Assembly (NCBI GenBank): GCA_946481495.1
Contig: CAMLNW010000163.1
Location: forward strand, 1 to 6,541
DNA from: an uncultured Actinomycetes bacterium
Lineage (GTDB): Bacteria > Actinomycetota > Thermoleophilia > Solirubrobacterales > Thermoleophilaceae
DNA length: 6,541 bases
Direction: 5' to 3'
Below the pieces are notes generated by a model that was not told where the DNA came from, made no database searches, and saw nothing but the letters and a program-made list of their open reading frames with translations. Positions 5,287 to 6,541 of the stretch are shown piece after piece. A program made the position numbers and the translations under genes. The number at the start of each line of letters is the position of its first letter. Position 1 is the first letter of the stretch.

Positions 5287-6541
5287 ATGAGATCAAGTTT
5301 CCTGAGGACCGGCGCGCTGGCCGTATTGGTGGCCGCGCTCGCGTCCCTTCTCTTGCCAGGGGCGGCGTTCGCCCAGGCCGACGTGTTGGAGCAGGTGGAG
5401 GCGAAGGCCGCCGAGCTCGACATGGTCTGGGTCGCCGTCGCAACCGTCCTCGTCTTCCTGATGCAGGCCGGCTTCATGTTCCTCGAGATCGGCTTCTCGC
5501 GGCAGAAGAACGCTGGCACCGGCGTGGCGAAGATCTTCATCAACCTCGCGGTCGTGACGATCGCCTGGTGGGCGATCGGCTTCGGCATCAACGGCGGTGG
5601 CAACGACTACTTCGGCAACGACGGCTTTTTCTTCCACTTCGGTCAGACGATCGGCAGCGGAGCGGAGGCGACGGTCGTCGCGGCGTCGGACACGATGCTG
5701 ATGCTGTTCGGGCTGGCCTTCGCGGCCGTCTCGCTGGCAATCGTCTGGGGCACGACGCTCGAGCGGATCAAGTTCGGCGCCTACGTGATCTACGCGATCG
5801 TCTTCGGCGCGCTGATCTACCCGCTAATCGCGCACGCGGTCTGGGGCGGCGGCCTGCTGTCCGACGTCGGCGGCAAGCCGGTGATGGACTTCGCCGGCTC
5901 CTCGGTCGTCCACCTCACCGGTGCGACCGGTGCGTTGGCGGCGCTGCTGCTGCTCGGTGCTCGCAAGGGCAAGTACGGCGCCGATGGCAAGCCACGCGTG
6001 ATCCCCGGTCACTCGATGCCGCTCGTCGGCCTCGGCGTGGTCATCCTCTGGATCGGCTGGTTCGGCTTCAACGGCGGCTCGACGTTCGAGAGCGCCGGGT
6101 CGTTCTTCGGCGAGGTCATGCTGAACACCCAGCTCGCCGCGGCGGCCGGTGTGATCGGCGCGAGCGCGATCATCTACATGAAGACCAAGTCGCTCGACGT
6201 CGGCATGGCCGGCAACGGCGCAATCGCCGGTCTCGTCGGCATCACGGCGCCGTGTGGCTTCGTGGAGTACTGGGCGGCCCCGATCATCGGCTTGATCGCC
6301 GGCGTGATCGTCGTCTACGGCGTGCTCGCGTTCGACAAGAAGCTGGACGACCCGGTCGGCGCGCTGTCGGCCCACGGTCTAGCCGGCATCTGGGGCACGG
6401 TCGCGGTCGGCATCTTCGCCCTCGGCGAGGCACTCTGGGTCGCCGCCCACCTGCGTCGCAGCCCCGCCCACGTCATCCCGGTCGGACGCCCGTGGATGAG
6501 CCGCCTGGACCTGAAGCGGTCATGGGGTCCGTGGCTGCGCG
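5287..6541 (+). CDS. amt: Ammonium transporter, Amt/MEP/Rh family (3' end outside window)
   Basis: Amt is a trimeric inner-membrane channel that takes up ammonium. The frame is open for 418 codons to the window edge. Residues 1-29 form a signal peptide (MRSSFLRT, hydrophobic core, then AFA before QA), as known for some Amt proteins. The mature part shows the first helix block FLMQAGFMFLEIGFSRQKNAG, the VWGGGLL segment, and the signature DFAGSSVVHLTGATGAL with Asp201 and His209. A second histidine, His363, lies in LSAHGLAGIWGT. Asp201, His209 and His363 correspond by eye to E. coli Asp160, His168 and His318, the ammonium-site aspartate and the twin pore histidines, so a working channel is expected. 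It is divergent from the MBOAT gene; a PII gene often follows amt but would lie outside. From about residue 380 (6424) the sequence stops resembling Amt: the expected glycine-rich loop and last helix are replaced by an Arg/Pro/Trp-rich stretch although GC3 stays high. Confidence 0.95.
   Translation, partial: MRSSFLRTGALAVLVAALASLLLPGAAFAQADVLEQVEAKAAELDMVWVAVATVLVFLMQAGFMFLEIGFSRQKNAGTGVAKIFINLAVVTIAWWAIGFGINGGGNDYFGNDGFFFHFGQTIGSGAEATVVAASDTMLMLFGLAFAAVSLAIVWGTTLERIKFGAYVIYAIVFGALIYPLIAHAVWGGGLLSDVGGKPVMDFAGSSVVHLTGATGALAALLLLGARKGKYGADGKPRVIPGHSMPLVGLGVVILWIGWFGFNGGSTFESAGSFFGEVMLNTQLAAAAGVIGASAIIYMKTKSLDVGMAGNGAIAGLVGITAPCGFVEYWAAPIIGLIAGVIVVYGVLAFDKKLDDPVGALSAHGLAGIWGTVAVGIFALGEALWVAAHLRRSPAHVIPVGRPWMSRLDLKRSWGPWLR
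6424..6541 (+). other. Atypical 3' segment of the amt reading frame, possible junction
   Basis: The frame continues without a stop but codes a basic, Trp- and Pro-rich stretch (WVAAHLRRSPAHVIPVGRPW, then a segment ending KRSWGPWLR) rather than the loop and membrane helix that normally follow HGLAGIWGT in Amt. Third positions stay G/C-rich, so it looks like coding DNA in the same frame. Neither of the other plus-strand frames restores an Amt-like sequence, which argues against a simple frameshift. It may be a divergent tail, a fusion, or a sequence join near a contig end. Confidence 0.4.

Noticed and set aside
5824..6375. 183-codon minus-strand frame antisense to amt
   Set aside because: Amt signatures with catalytic-site residues lie on the plus strand across this stretch; the antisense reading is Asp/Arg/Ala/His low-complexity.
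1..6541. Mobile element, CRISPR array, tRNA or defence-system content
   Set aside because: I saw no transposase or integrase motifs, regular spaced repeats, tRNA-like cloverleaf or known defence domains on either strand.

Overview
This window is high-GC bacterial DNA with very strong G/C preference at third codon positions, GTG as well as ATG starts, and tight gene packing. That fits an actinobacterium. Thermoleophilia or a neighbouring deep class is possible, but this is inferred from composition and gene style only. The window cuts a gene at each end, holds six protein genes in all, and has no gene-free stretch longer than about 160 bases.

Left (1-1961, + strand): the 3' two-thirds or so of metH, cobalamin-dependent methionine synthase. 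It covers the end of the methyltetrahydrofolate-binding domain, the helical cap, the B12 domain with its DxHxxG motif, and a complete reactivation domain. It converges on the genes to its right, with only 37 bases between stop codons.

Middle (1999-5129, - strand, transcribed right to left): an MBOAT membrane O-acyltransferase (AlgI-like), then a membrane-anchored SGNH/DUF459 protein beginning 1 nt after the MBOAT stop. After a 75-nt gap come two small genes, again 1 nt apart. One encodes a single-pass membrane protein with a regular coiled coil, the other a 62-residue charged helical protein. The first two genes form a familiar pairing for O-acylating an exported glycopolymer: the MBOAT moves acyl groups across the membrane and the SGNH partner acts outside. 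The two small genes are unrecognised. They may be a separate unit, since a -10-like sequence sits where a leaderless start would need it.

Right (5130-6541): a 157-bp divergent intergenic region with several small inverted repeats, including a perfect 9-bp GC hairpin just upstream of a good Shine-Dalgarno. Then comes an Amt-family ammonium transporter on the + strand that runs off the window. Its core is clearly Amt, including the twin histidines, but the last 40 or so residues visible do not look like an Amt C-terminus although the frame stays open.

No mobile element, CRISPR array, RNA gene or defence system is visible. The points most worth a second look are the unidentified small-gene pair, the MBOAT-SGNH unit and its unknown polymer, the abrupt change at the amt 3' end, and the amt leader hairpin.
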